Below, piece by piece: positions 53,587 to 62,283 of a stretch of 64,000 nt of DNA; the first letter of the stretch is position 1, and each line of letters begins with the position of its first letter. The stretch lies in NCBI GenBank assembly GCA_004551945.1, contig SFPN01000002.1, forward strand, positions 44,911 to 108,910. The letters run 5' to 3'. Under the pieces are notes generated by a model. The model was not told the DNA's origin. It did no database searches and was given only the letters and a program-made list of their open reading frames with translations. The DNA comes from Clostridiales bacterium. Its GTDB lineage: Bacteria > Bacillota > Clostridia > Oscillospirales > Oscillospiraceae. A program made the position numbers and the translations under genes.

Positions 53587-54024
53587 ATGAATCGTTACGA
53601 GCAAGCCATGGCATACCACAAGAAGGGCTTCAACTGCGCCCAGTCCGTTCTGGCCTCCTGCATGGACGTAAACGGTCTCAGCGAGCAGGCATGTTTCGAC
53701 CTGGGCGCCGGCTTTGGCGCCGGGGCCTTCACCGGGGAGCTGTGCGGCGCCATCTCCGGGGCCATCATGACCCTGGGCATGTGCACCCCCGTGGACCCCC
53801 AGGACCCGGTAGGCAGCAAGCGCCGCACCGGCGCTCTCTCCAAGGAGTTCCAGAAGCGCTTTCAGGAGAAGTTCGGCAGCCTCCGCTGCGCCCCCCTGCT
53901 GAAAACCGAAATCGCCCCCGAATCCTCCCCCGCCGCCCAGGCGGTGGGCACCACCAACCGCTGCGAGATCCTCATCCTCTCCGCCCTGGAGATCCTGGAG
54001 GACATGCTGGCAGAAAGGAAGTAA
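53587..54024 (+). CDS. C_GCAxxG_C_C family redox protein
   Basis: 145 aa, AAAAGGAG before the ATG. Conserved Cys pattern: FNCAQSVLASC (about 17-25), a further Cys in QACFDLGAGFGAG, ELCGAISGAIMTLGM, and later Cys near RCAPLL and NRCEIL. The family name comes from this pattern; members are thought to be redox or metal-binding and often stand alone or by transporters. It ends 4 bp before dnaE, likely co-transcribed. Function unproven. Confidence 0.88.
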   Translation: MNRYEQAMAYHKKGFNCAQSVLASCMDVNGLSEQACFDLGAGFGAGAFTGELCGAISGAIMTLGMCTPVDPQDPVGSKRRTGALSKEFQKRFQEKFGSLRCAPLLKTEIAPESSPAAQAVGTTNRCEILILSALEILEDMLAERK

Positions 54025-54028
54025 GCCC

Positions 54029-57000
54029 ATGGCCTTTGTCCACCTCCACGTCCACTCGGAGTTTAGCCTGCTGGACGGCGCCTGCCGCATCCAGGGGCTC
54101 ATTCAGCGCGCCCAGGAGCTGGGCCAGACCGCCATTGCCGTCACCGACCACGGGGTGATGTACGGGGCGGTGGACTTCTACAAGGCCGCCAGGGCCGCGG
54201 GGATCAAGCCCATCATCGGCTGCGAGGTCTACGTGGCCCCCCGCACCCGGTTCGACCGGGTCCACGAGCTGGACGACCGCCCCCGGCACCTGGTGCTCCT
54301 CTGCCGGAACCAGGAGGGCTACCAGAACCTGTGCGCCCTGGTGAGCCGGGGCTTCACCGAGGGCTTTTACGGCAAGCCCCGGGTGGACATGGAGCTGCTG
54401 CGCCGGTACCACGGGGGTCTCATCGCCCTGTCCGCGTGCCTGGCCGGGGAGCTGCCCCAGCGGCTGCTGAACGGGGACTACGAGGGAGCCAAGGCCCACG
54501 CCCTGGAGATGCGGGACCTCTTCGGGGCGGACAGCTACTACCTGGAGCTTCAGGACCACGGCATCCCCGCCCAGAAGGAAGTCGCCCGGAGCATCCTGAA
54601 GCTGCACCAGGAGACGGGCATCCCCCTGGTGGTCACCAACGACGCCCACTACCTCACCCGGAAGGACGCCGCCATCCAGGACGTGCTCATGTGCGTGCAG
54701 ATGGGCAAAACCGTGGAGGACCCCAACCGGATGCGGTTTGAGACCGACGAGTTCTACATCAAATCCGAAGAGGAAATGGCTTCCCTCTTCCCCGACTGGC
54801 CCGAGGCGGTGGAAAACACCGTGAAAATTGCCGAGGCCTGCAACGTGGACTTCCAGTTCGGGGTCTACCACCTGCCCGAGTTCAAGCTCCCGGAGGGGTA
54901 CACCGACGGGGACGCTTACTTCGAGACCCTCTGCCGCCAGGGCTTTGCAAAGCGCTACCCCAACGGCAGCGAGGAATACAAAAAGCAATTGGAATACGAA
55001 ATGGCCATGATCCGCCGGATGGGCTTTGTGGAGTACTTCCTCATCGTCTCCGACTTCATCGGCTACGCCAAGAGCCAGGACATCCCCGTGGGCCCGGGCC
55101 GGGGCTCCGCCGCCGGGTCCATGGTGGCCTACTGCCTGTATATTACCGACATCGACCCCATGAAATACTCCCTGTATTTCGAGCGGTTCTTAAACCCCGA
55201 GCGGGTGTCCATGCCCGATATCGACGTGGACTTCTGCTACCGCCGCCGGGGGGAGGTCATCGACTATGTGAACCGGAAGTACGGCTCGGACCATGTGGCC
55301 CAGATCGTCACCTTCGGCACCATGGCCGCCAAGGGGGCCATCCGGGACGTGGGCCGGGCTCTGAACGTACCCTACGCCCAGGTGGACGCCATCGCCAAGC
55401 AGGTGCCCAACACCCTGCACATCACCCTGGAGGCCGCCCTGACCCTCTCCAAGCCTTTGCGGGAGATGTACGAGAGCGACCCGGTGGTGCAGAAGGTCAT
55501 CGACACCGCCAGGGAGCTGGAGGGCATGCCCCGCCACGCCTCCACCCACGCCGCCGGGGTGGTGATCACCCGCAGCCCGGTGGACACCTACGTTCCCCTG
55601 GCGAAAAACGACGAGGCAGTGGTCACCCAGTACACCATGACCACCCTGGAGGAGCTGGGGCTTCTCAAAATGGACTTTCTGGCCCTGCGGAACTTAACGG
55701 TTCTGGACGACGCCATTCAGCTGGTGAAGGCCCACACCCCGGACTTCTCCCTCTCCGCCGTGCCGGACGACGACCCGGAGACCTTCCGGATGCTCTCCGA
55801 CGGCAAGACCTGCGGGGTGTTCCAGATGGAATCGGCGGGCATGACCGGGGTGTGCGTGGGCCTGAAGCCCAAGGACATTGAGGACATCACCGCCATCATC
55901 GCCCTCTACCGGCCGGGCCCCATGGACTCCATCCCCCGGTTCATCGCCTCCAAGCACAACCCGGACAACATCACCTACAAGCACCCTGCCCTGGTGCCCA
56001 TCCTGTCCAACACCTACGGCTGCATCGTCTACCAGGAGCAGGTCATCGAAATCTTCCGCCGGCTGGCGGGGTACTCCCTGGGCCAGGCCGACATGGTCCG
56101 CCGGGCCATGTCCAAGAAGAAGCTCAAGGACATTCAGCGGGAGCGGGAGGCCTTCCTCCACGGGGACCCGGACCGGAACATCACCGGCTGCATCGCCAAC
56201 GGCATTCCCCGGGAAATTGCCGAGAGCATCTACGACGAGATCACCGACTTTGCCAACTACGCCTTCAACAAGGCCCACGCGGTGTGCTACGCGGTGGTGG
56301 CCTACCAGACCGCCTGGTTCAAGTGCCACTATCCCCAGGAGTACATGGCCGCCCTGCTCACCTCGGTGCTGGACTCCCAGGGGAAGATCGCCGAGTACAT
56401 TGCCGAGTGCCGCAGCCTGGGCATCCGCCTGCTGCCCCCGGACATCAACCAGTCCGGCCCCCACTTTACCGTTACCGGGAAGGACATCCGCTTCGGCCTG
56501 GCCGCTCTCAAGGGAGTGGGCCGGGGCTTTACCAGCCAGGTCCTGGCCGAGCGCCAGGCAAACGGCCCCTTCACCTCCTTCCCCGACTTCTGCCGCCGCC
56601 TGCTGGACTCTGACCTGAACAAGCGGGTGCTGGAGAGCCTCATCCGGGCGGGGGCCTTCGACGCCATGGGCATCCGCCGCTCCCAGCTGCTGGACGCCTA
56701 CGAGCAGCTGCTGGACGGCCTGGCCCGGAACAGGCGGAAGAACCTGGAGGGGCAGTTTGACCTGTTCTCCCTGGGGGGCCAGCAGGCCGAGCCGGTGGAG
56801 CTGGTGCTCCGGGACATCCCCGAGTTCTCCCCCCAGGAGCTCATGTCCATGGAGAAGGAGGTCACCGGCCTGTACCTCTCCGGCCACCCCATGGACGCCT
56901 ACCGGGACCTGGTCCGCAGCCAGGGGGCGGTGTCCATCGGCAGCATTCTGGAGGACTTCGCCCAGGCCGACGGCCCCACCCAGTTCCAGGACGGCCAGCG

Positions 57001-57487
57001 GGTGGTGATCGCCGGGGTGGTGGCCGCATCCAAGACCAAAACCACCAAAAACAACTCCCTCATGGCCTATGTGACCCTGGAGGACGACACCGGCTCCATG
57101 GAGCTGCTGGCCTTCTCCCGGGTGCTGGAGGAGAGCGGCAGCTACCTTCAGGCCAACACCCCCATTTTGGTGGCCGGGCGGATCTCCGTCCGGGACGAAA
57201 ACGCCCCCCAGCTCATGTGCGACCGGGTCACCCCCCTGTCCCAGACCAGCGCCCCCGCCCCCAAGCCCCAGGTCCGCCGGGGGAAGCTCTACCTGCGCTT
57301 TGACCGGGAGGACACCCCCTGGCTTCAGCGGGTGAAGAATCTCTTCACCCTGTTTCCCGGGGAAAACCAGGCGGTGCTCTACTTTGCCGACACCAAGCGC
57401 CGCCTGGGCACCAAGTGCCTGCTCCACGAGGCCCTCATCCAGGAGCTGGAAGCGCTGCTGGGGACGGACAACGTGGTGGTGAAATGA
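54029..57487 (+). CDS. dnaE: DNA polymerase III subunit alpha (DnaE)
   Basis: 1152 aa. PHP domain at the N-terminus (FVHLHVHSEFSLLDGA, ITDHG-like VTDHGVMYG), C-family polymerase core with the acidic residues in PDIDVDFC (about 395-402) and GPGRGSAAGSMVAYCL before it, tandem HhH region (KGVGRGFTS), and an OB-fold (VVIAGVVAASKTKTTKNN). This is the DnaE1-like/DnaE3 form without the PolC exonuclease insert; in Firmicutes it works beside PolC, mainly on lagging-strand primers. Confidence 0.96.
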   Translation: MAFVHLHVHSEFSLLDGACRIQGLIQRAQELGQTAIAVTDHGVMYGAVDFYKAARAAGIKPIIGCEVYVAPRTRFDRVHELDDRPRHLVLLCRNQEGYQNLCALVSRGFTEGFYGKPRVDMELLRRYHGGLIALSACLAGELPQRLLNGDYEGAKAHALEMRDLFGADSYYLELQDHGIPAQKEVARSILKLHQETGIPLVVTNDAHYLTRKDAAIQDVLMCVQMGKTVEDPNRMRFETDEFYIKSEEEMASLFPDWPEAVENTVKIAEACNVDFQFGVYHLPEFKLPEGYTDGDAYFETLCRQGFAKRYPNGSEEYKKQLEYEMAMIRRMGFVEYFLIVSDFIGYAKSQDIPVGPGRGSAAGSMVAYCLYITDIDPMKYSLYFERFLNPERVSMPDIDVDFCYRRRGEVIDYVNRKYGSDHVAQIVTFGTMAAKGAIRDVGRALNVPYAQVDAIAKQVPNTLHITLEAALTLSKPLREMYESDPVVQKVIDTARELEGMPRHASTHAAGVVITRSPVDTYVPLAKNDEAVVTQYTMTTLEELGLLKMDFLALRNLTVLDDAIQLVKAHTPDFSLSAVPDDDPETFRMLSDGKTCGVFQMESAGMTGVCVGLKPKDIEDITAIIALYRPGPMDSIPRFIASKHNPDNITYKHPALVPILSNTYGCIVYQEQVIEIFRRLAGYSLGQADMVRRAMSKKKLKDIQREREAFLHGDPDRNITGCIANGIPREIAESIYDEITDFANYAFNKAHAVCYAVVAYQTAWFKCHYPQEYMAALLTSVLDSQGKIAEYIAECRSLGIRLLPPDINQSGPHFTVTGKDIRFGLAALKGVGRGFTSQVLAERQANGPFTSFPDFCRRLLDSDLNKRVLESLIRAGAFDAMGIRRSQLLDAYEQLLDGLARNRRKNLEGQFDLFSLGGQQAEPVELVLRDIPEFSPQELMSMEKEVTGLYLSGHPMDAYRDLVRSQGAVSIGSILEDFAQADGPTQFQDGQRVVIAGVVAASKTKTTKNNSLMAYVTLEDDTGSMELLAFSRVLEESGSYLQANTPILVAGRISVRDENAPQLMCDRVTPLSQTSAPAPKPQVRRGKLYLRFDREDTPWLQRVKNLFTLFPGENQAVLYFADTKRRLGTKCLLHEALIQELEALLGTDNVVVK

Positions 57488-57522
57488 AATACGGGACAGG
57501 CGGGAGGCTGTCTCAGGTTTCC

Positions 57523-57570
57523 CGGAGGGATGCCTCCGGCGGCCCCCTTTCTCATGGGAGAAAGGGGGCC
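57523..57570. repeat. Paired intergenic hairpins
   Basis: CCGGAGG-GATG-CCTCCGG (about 57523-57540) and GGCCCCCTTTCTC-ATGG-GAGAAAGGGGGCC (57541-57570). The text after it, CCCAACCGGCAGGCGA, is repeated at about 29198-29213, another sign of dispersed repeats. Confidence 0.65.
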
Positions 57571-57609
57571 CCCAACCGGCAGGCGATTCCCTTGCAAAGG
57601 AGGTGCTCC

Positions 57610-59136
57610 ATGAAACGTGTCCAAACGGTCCTTTCTCCCCACCGGCAGCGGGTTTTTCTGGTTGTGCTCAGTATCCTGCTCCAGCTGGGGATCTTTTTGG
57701 CCATTTTCCTCTCCTTCAACCAGTTTTTCGTCTATTTCTACTGGATCTGCCTGCTCATCAGCGTGGTGGTCTCCCTGTATATCTCCTCCCGAAAGACCAA
57801 GCTGGCCTATAAAATCGCCTGGATCATCCCCATCCTGCTGGTGCCCGTCATGGGGGGCGTCATGTACCTGATCCTGGGGGGCGGCCGGAAGCTGAAGTTT
57901 CAGCGGAGTGAGGCCCACCGGGCCTTCCGCAGGCAGCTGCTCACCGCCCCGGAGCCGGAGGCGCTGGCGCAGTACGGCCCGGACGCCGCCCAGCAGGTCT
58001 GCTACCTCCGCCGGGCCGCCCTCTGCCCTGCCTACACAGGCACCGAAACCCAGTATTACCCCTCGGGGGAGGCCTTCTTCCCCGCCTTCCTGGAGGCCCT
58101 GGAACAGGCCCGGCAGTATATCTTCCTGGAGTACTTCATCATCGCCGAGGGCGCCATGTGGTCCCAGACCCTGGAGATTCTCCGCCGGAAGGCGGCGGAG
58201 GGGGTGGACGTGCGGGTGATCTACGACGGGGTGGGCTCCGCCGCCACCCTGCCGGAGGACTACCCCGAAACCCTGGCAGCCATGGGCATCCGCTGCCGCC
58301 CCTTCCACCCCTTCCTGCCGGTGCTGTCCATCCACCAGAACAACCGGGACCACCGGAAGCTCTGCGTCATCGACGGGGAGACCGGCTTTGTCAGCGGCCT
58401 GAACCTGGCCGACGAGTACATCGGCCGGCTGGTGCGCTTCGGGGTGTGGAAGGACAACGCCCTGCTCCTGCGGGGCCCGGCGGTGTGGAGCCTGGCGGTC
58501 TTTTTCCTCACCATGTGGGACGACCACCAGCCCGTCCCCTCGGACTACGCCCGCTTCCGGCCCAAGCCCTTCCCCGTGTCCGCCGCCCCGGGCATCGTGG
58601 CGCCCTACGCGGACACCCCCTTCCCCGAGGACACCATCTGCGCCGACCTGCACCTTCAAATGATTACCAAGGCCAAACGGTATCTCTACCTGACCACCCC
58701 CTACCTGGTGATCGACGAGACCCTCTCCGCCGCCCTGTGCACCGCCGCCCGGTCCGGGGTGGACGTGCGCATCATGACCCCCCACATCCCCGACAAGAAG
58801 GTGGTTTTTGCCGTCACCCAGTCCAACTACCCCACCCTGCTGGAGGCCGGCGCCCGGATCTTCGAGTTTACCCCCGGCTTTCTCCACAGCAAAACCGTGG
58901 TGGCCGACGACCTGTACGCCTCCGTGGGCAGCTGCAACCTGGACTACCGCAGCTTCTACCTGCAATTTGAAAACGGCGTGTGGATGTGCGGCACCCCCGC
59001 CGTGACCGGGGTGCGGGACGACTTCCTCTCCACCATGGACCGGTGCCGGGAGATCACCCTGGCCGACTGCCGGGTCCGCTCTCCCCTCACCCGGCTGCTC
59101 CACTCCGTTTACCGGCTGTTCTCCCCGCTGTTTTAA
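57610..59136 (+). CDS. cls: Cardiolipin synthase (phospholipase D family)
   Basis: 508 aa from the ATG at 57610 (AGGAGG upstream); the open frame starting further upstream covers the repeat. Two N-terminal membrane spans and a third near 75-92, then two HKD modules: NNRDHRKLCVIDGETGFVSG (about 245-264) and FLHSKTVVADDLYASVGSCN (about 430-449). Joins two phosphatidylglycerols to cardiolipin plus glycerol at the membrane. Confidence 0.95.
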   Translation: MKRVQTVLSPHRQRVFLVVLSILLQLGIFLAIFLSFNQFFVYFYWICLLISVVVSLYISSRKTKLAYKIAWIIPILLVPVMGGVMYLILGGGRKLKFQRSEAHRAFRRQLLTAPEPEALAQYGPDAAQQVCYLRRAALCPAYTGTETQYYPSGEAFFPAFLEALEQARQYIFLEYFIIAEGAMWSQTLEILRRKAAEGVDVRVIYDGVGSAATLPEDYPETLAAMGIRCRPFHPFLPVLSIHQNNRDHRKLCVIDGETGFVSGLNLADEYIGRLVRFGVWKDNALLLRGPAVWSLAVFFLTMWDDHQPVPSDYARFRPKPFPVSAAPGIVAPYADTPFPEDTICADLHLQMITKAKRYLYLTTPYLVIDETLSAALCTAARSGVDVRIMTPHIPDKKVVFAVTQSNYPTLLEAGARIFEFTPGFLHSKTVVADDLYASVGSCNLDYRSFYLQFENGVWMCGTPAVTGVRDDFLSTMDRCREITLADCRVRSPLTRLLHSVYRLFSPLF

Positions 59137-59213
59137 GTAATTTTATTTGCAATAGAAATTTTCTTTCTTGCAATATCTTCTTGTAATTCCCCTCGTTTTT
59201 TTTACTTTTCCTC

Positions 59214-59242
59214 TTGTGCTTTTATCTTTTTTGCTGTATACT
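59214..59242 (+). promoter_or_regulatory. Promoter of the 81-aa coiled-coil protein gene
   Basis: TTGTGC (59214-59219), 17-bp spacer, TATACT (59237-59242), in an AT-rich stretch 32 bp before the start codon. Confidence 0.6.
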
Positions 59243-59273
59243 CTCTTTGAATCGCAAGAAAGAGGCGAACAGC

Positions 59274-59519
59274 ATGCACAAGAAAGAGGACCTTTTGGTC
59301 CTCTCCGCTGTACGGCTTCACGCCCTAGATCAAGCGCTGAAAGAAGCGGAAGAGGACCTTCGCCAGCTTACCGCTGCGAACACCCCTCAGGATTCCCCGG
59401 AGTACCAGGCTCTAAGCCGTCAGATCCAGCGGCTCAGAGACAAGCGGGACGATATGGATCGCATGCATCTGACTCTGTGGATGGAGATCTTAGCCAACCG
59501 AAAGACCCACGAATCCTGA
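59274..59519 (+). CDS. Hypothetical small coiled-coil protein (81 aa)
   Basis: AGAGGCG precedes the ATG. Almost wholly helical with heptad-like pattern (LHALDQALKEAEEDLRQL, QALSRQIQRLRDKRDDMDRM). No Cys or membrane segment. Own promoter and terminator make it an independent unit. Similar in size and style to small regulators or structural proteins, but no family recognised. Confidence 0.7.
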   Translation: MHKKEDLLVLSAVRLHALDQALKEAEEDLRQLTAANTPQDSPEYQALSRQIQRLRDKRDDMDRMHLTLWMEILANRKTHES

Positions 59520-59545
59520 CCCCCCCCAACTTCTCCCTCGCAAAA

Positions 59546-59588
59546 CAGCCCCCCTGTTTTCTTTGGCAGGGAGGCTGGTGGTTTTTTA
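59546..59588 (+). terminator. Terminator of the small coiled-coil gene
   Basis: Stem CAGCCCCCCTG / CAGGGAGGCTG with one mismatch, then GTGGTTTTTTAT. Confidence 0.8.
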
Positions 59589-59603
59589 TAAATTTTGAAC
59601 TGG

Positions 59604-59887
59604 AAACGCCCATGACGCGGAGAAACCCGCGCCATGGGCGTTTGAGACGGTTGAAAAAGCCTCGCAGAGTTTGCTGCCCGCAGGCAGCAAAGGCAATGAA
59701 ATCATGTTCTCCGGCGGCGTGTACGGCGGAGAACATACTTCTCAGGCCGCAAGTGTGGGGGCCGTGCGCCAAGGGCGCACGGCCCCTGCGCGCAGCGGAC
59801 TGCTATCCCCTCTTGTCGGAAAAGGCTTTGCCTTTTTCGACAAGCTGAAAACGCCCATGACGCGGAGAAATCCGCGCCATGGGCGTT
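59604..59887. repeat. Array of hairpins bounded by a duplicated 40-nt palindrome
   Basis: Copies at 59604-59643 and 59848-59887 are 40 nt long and differ at one base; each is a palindrome AACGCCCATG...CATGGGCGTT. Between them lie four more hairpins: 59670-59691 (TTTGCTGCC), 59704-59736 (ATGTTCTCC), 59758-59786 (13-bp stem GGGGCCGTGCGCC) and 59812-59844 (15-bp stem CTTGTCGGAAAAGGC). The last part is repeated at 25575-25640. No coding frame. The second copy lies directly after the DUF4364 gene and can terminate it. Confidence 0.75.
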
Positions 59888-59903
59888 TGGTTGTGTTCCA
59901 AGG

Positions 59904-60440
59904 TCATTCCTCGCCGGCGTCCTCCTCCAGCAAGACCTGAAGGATGCCGTGGTAGAGCTTCTCCGGCTGGGCCCGGAACCGCTCCGCCAGCCGGCCGGCC
60001 TGCTCCTGGGAGACGGTGAGCATATCCAGGGTCATGATGTTCCCCTTGTCGTCGTCCAGGATCAGGCGGAGGGTCACGCCGCCGTCCTCCCGGGGGAGGG
60101 TTTCCGTCCGCACCTGGGCGTCCCGGCGGAGCACGCCGTTGACCCGGGCCAGGTTCTGGTCGCATTTGCGGCGGACGGAATAGGCCAGGCTGCTCTCGCA
60201 GATTTTCCCGTTGCGGCGGCCCTTTTCGGTGATGGTGTACCGGTCCTCCTCCAGGGCCAGGTGGCCGGTGTCCACCAGCTCCGCCACTGACTCGGCAAAA
60301 TCGAAGTACTCCACCCCGTCGTCGCAGAAGGTCAGGTCCGCCAGGGTGGCAAAGTCCACCGGCGAAGCCACCCGCGCCATGAGGTACAGCACCAGGAACT
60401 TGATATCCAGCTTGTCATGAATGAATCCGGTCTGGCCCAT
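59904..60440 (-). CDS. DUF4364 family winged-helix protein
   Basis: 178 aa. N-terminal GFIHDKLDIKFLVLYLMARV and FDFAESVAELVDTGHLALEEDRYTITEKGRRNGKICESSL give a winged-helix core as in PadR-type and DUF4364 proteins, widespread in Clostridia. The C-terminal half (LRLILDDDKGNIMTLDMLTVS) is a small beta domain. Probably a regulator, target unknown. AAAGGAGGG upstream. Confidence 0.85.
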   Translation of the reverse strand: MGQTGFIHDKLDIKFLVLYLMARVASPVDFATLADLTFCDDGVEYFDFAESVAELVDTGHLALEEDRYTITEKGRRNGKICESSLAYSVRRKCDQNLARVNGVLRRDAQVRTETLPREDGGVTLRLILDDDKGNIMTLDMLTVSQEQAGRLAERFRAQPEKLYHGILQVLLEEDAGEE

Positions 60441-60483
60441 AGACCCGCCCTCCTTTGGGAAACTGCCTGTTCTTTATCCTATG

Positions 60484-60512
60484 ATTATACTTGATTTCCC
60501 CGGAAAGAACAA
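60484..60512 (-). promoter_or_regulatory. Promoter of the DUF4364 gene
   Basis: Minus strand TTGTTC (60507-60512), 17-bp spacer, TATAAT (60484-60489). Confidence 0.75.
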
Positions 60513-60530
60513 GGGGATTTTGCGGCGGGC

Positions 60531-61244
60531 TCACCCCTCGCCGCCAGCGGGGTCCTCCCGGTGCTCCATCCCCGGCATGGTGCTGGGGGGGAAGAACTCC
60601 CCCACAGGGAAGCGGATCTGGCGGAAGATCTCGCTGGGGTCGTCGTCCTTCTCCTCGTCGCTGCTGGTGCACTCCCGGGTGGGCATGCAGTAGTCGTACA
60701 TGGGGATAAGCAGCTGGGAGTCCCGCTCCAGCCGCACCAGGGAGAACTGGCCCAGGGTCACATACAGCCGGCGGCAGCCGTTGTCAAAGGCCAGCTCGCA
60801 GTCGAAGCACTCGCTGATGCAGGCGGGAATTTCGGTGAGCTCGTTTTCCGCGCAGCACCCGCCCTGGGGCGGGCAGACGCAGGGCCCGCAGTCGCAGGGG
60901 TCCATCAGCTTCAGGCTGAGAACAATGGGGTCCACCGCCTCCACCACCGCCTCCGGCAGGCTGCTCCGGCCGCAGGCAGGACCGGCCTCCTCCGGACCCC
61001 GGCGGGAGGAGAAGATTTTGGCGCTGCCCTCGCTGCCGAACAGGAGCACCCGCTTGTCAAAGACGGCCAAGCCGCAGATCTCCGCCGGCCGGCCGCCGCC
61101 CAGGAAGGCCTCGGCGGTGATCCGGTAGTAGTAGCGGATGTCCACGCTGTAGAAGCCCCGGTTATAGTTGGCGGGCTCCACGTCGATGTAGGCGTGGAGC
61201 AGCTCCGCCCGGCCGCTCCGGACGCTGAGGGCCCGGTCAATCAC
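60531..61244 (-). CDS. Cys-rich hypothetical protein, 5' end possibly lost
   Basis: 237 aa if the GTG at 61244 is the start. Cys-rich centre (DPCDCGPCVCPPQGGCC, then CISECFDC) that could bind metal or Fe-S; the rest is beta-rich (YRITAEAF, LVRLERDSQLLIPMYDY). Upstream the frame stays open for 23 codons with protein-like sequence (DKDCIEDLRVYPTRSSQAV) but has no usual start codon before the TAG at 61314-61316. Either an ATT start (61284-61286) with AAGGA is used, or the true 5' end was removed, perhaps by the adjacent prophage. Resembles clostridial sporulation-associated hypothetical proteins; this is impression only. Confidence 0.7.
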   Translation of the reverse strand: MIDRALSVRSGRAELLHAYIDVEPANYNRGFYSVDIRYYYRITAEAFLGGGRPAEICGLAVFDKRVLLFGSEGSAKIFSSRRGPEEAGPACGRSSLPEAVVEAVDPIVLSLKLMDPCDCGPCVCPPQGGCCAENELTEIPACISECFDCELAFDNGCRRLYVTLGQFSLVRLERDSQLLIPMYDYCMPTRECTSSDEEKDDDPSEIFRQIRFPVGEFFPPSTMPGMEHREDPAGGEG

Positions 61245-61353
61245 CGCCTGGGAACTCCGGGTGGGATAGACCCGCAGATCCTCAATGCAGTCCTTATCGG
61301 AAGATATAGCGTTCTATAAACTAGTGTGCTCCATTTTGCAGTACAAAACGGCA

Positions 61354-61389
61354 AAATGCCCGGCCTGTCCTCTCGTGAACAAGCCGGGC
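61354..61389 (-). terminator. Terminator of the NrdD-like small gene
   Basis: Stem GCCCGGCTT / AGGCCGGGC-type with a 14-nt loop; minus strand continues ATTTTGCCGTTTTG. Confidence 0.65.
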
Positions 61390-61407
61390 TTCTTTATGTT
61401 GTGTTGA

Positions 61408-61695
61408 TTATTCCCCGCGCAGGCAGACGCAGGAATGCTTTACACGGTCCTGGACTTCGGCCCGCTTGCCGTTGTTGAAGCGGTTCAGATCGCCAACCAG
61501 ATAGCCGGTGATCCGGCGGATGCGCTGGAAGGGGACCTTTGCGAACACGGGGATAATGCCGTATTCCTCCGGTTCGCCGGTCCGTCTGATGGTAATTTCC
61601 ACGACGGGTCTGCCGTTCTCCTTCTCCATCATTTCAATGGCCTTTTCTACAATCTCCTGGGGGATGTTCTCCGGGTTGTGCACCAAAACTTCCAT
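61408..61695 (-). CDS. Small protein resembling the NrdD C-terminal region
   Basis: 95 aa, AAAGGTGATGG before the ATG. The stretch RITGYLVGDLNRFNNGKRAE with VQDRVKHS resembles the end of class III ribonucleotide reductase NrdD just before its glycyl radical site, but the radical motif and Zn-binding Cys tetrad are absent; only two Cys (CVC) follow. Such NrdD-like mini-proteins occur in Firmicute phages and chromosomes; role unknown. Confidence 0.65.
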   Translation of the reverse strand: MEVLVHNPENIPQEIVEKAIEMMEKENGRPVVEITIRRTGEPEEYGIIPVFAKVPFQRIRRITGYLVGDLNRFNNGKRAEVQDRVKHSCVCLRGE

Positions 61696-61777
61696 GCTAC
61701 CATCACCTTTCTTTTGATGGCCTTATTCTACCATGAAAAACCGCCGGGCATTCGTGACTATATTACAAAGAGCGTGA

Positions 61778-61808
61778 AAAAAGCCAGCCTATGGGGGCTG
61801 GCTTTTCT
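61778..61808 (-). terminator. Terminator of the 64-aa prophage gene
   Basis: Stem AAAAGCCAGCC / GGCTGGCTTTT, T-rich on the minus strand (CTTTTTT). Confidence 0.8.
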
Positions 61809-61836
61809 TGTTCTTCGTTAGTTACCAGTGGGGCCG

Positions 61837-62031
61837 TCACTCTGCGTCGTAGGTTCCGTATTCCTTGATCTCATCCTCGCCCGCCTCGTGGACTTGTTCC
61901 ATCATTTCCTCCCAGGTAAGGCCCCACCCTCGAGCGAGGCGACGGAGCTCTTCCACGTCTACACAAACAGGGTAATCGCTCCCGAAAAAGGCTTCTTCAT
62001 GTTCAGAATTAGGGAAATAGTAAGTTTTCAT
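61837..62031 (-). CDS. Hypothetical small prophage protein (64 aa)
   Basis: ATG at 62031 chosen because AAAGGGAG lies 8 bp upstream; a longer frame lacks such a site. Acidic, Tyr-rich start MKTYYFPNSEHEEAFFGSD, then ELRRLARGWGLTWEEMMEQV, which could be a helix-turn-helix-like segment. It is the first gene leftward from the divergent operator region. Confidence 0.6.
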   Translation of the reverse strand: MKTYYFPNSEHEEAFFGSDYPVCVDVEELRRLARGWGLTWEEMMEQVHEAGEDEIKEYGTYDAE

Positions 62032-62141
62032 ATTGATGCTCCCTTTCTGCCCTGGTGGGCTGTTCATTTTTCTTAATTTTACCACGGTGCGGAACGTTTT
62101 TCCAGTGTGTCGTGGTTGGGTTTCTTTCTCTTTCTGGGTAT

Positions 62142-62248
62142 ATAATAACATGGTTAAACCATGCAGTCAATTGGTAAGGATACACAAGGTTGAACCATGT
62201 AATTTGGGTAATTTGTACATGGCATAACCATGCATCATATAATATAAT
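62142..62248. promoter_or_regulatory. Divergent prophage promoters with three palindromic operators
   Basis: Operators: CATGGTTAAACCATG (62149-62163, perfect), AAGGTTGAACCATG region (62185-62199) and CATGGCATAACCATG (62218-62232). Minus promoter: TTGACT (62165-62170), 17-bp spacer, TATTAT (62142-62147), with the first operator filling the spacer. Plus promoter: TATAAT (62238-62243, and again 62243-62248) with weak TTGTAC (62213-62218), the third operator between them. Confidence 0.75.
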
Positions 62249-62283
62249 AAAAGCGTCAGATTACCAGGAAAGGGAGTAGGCCA

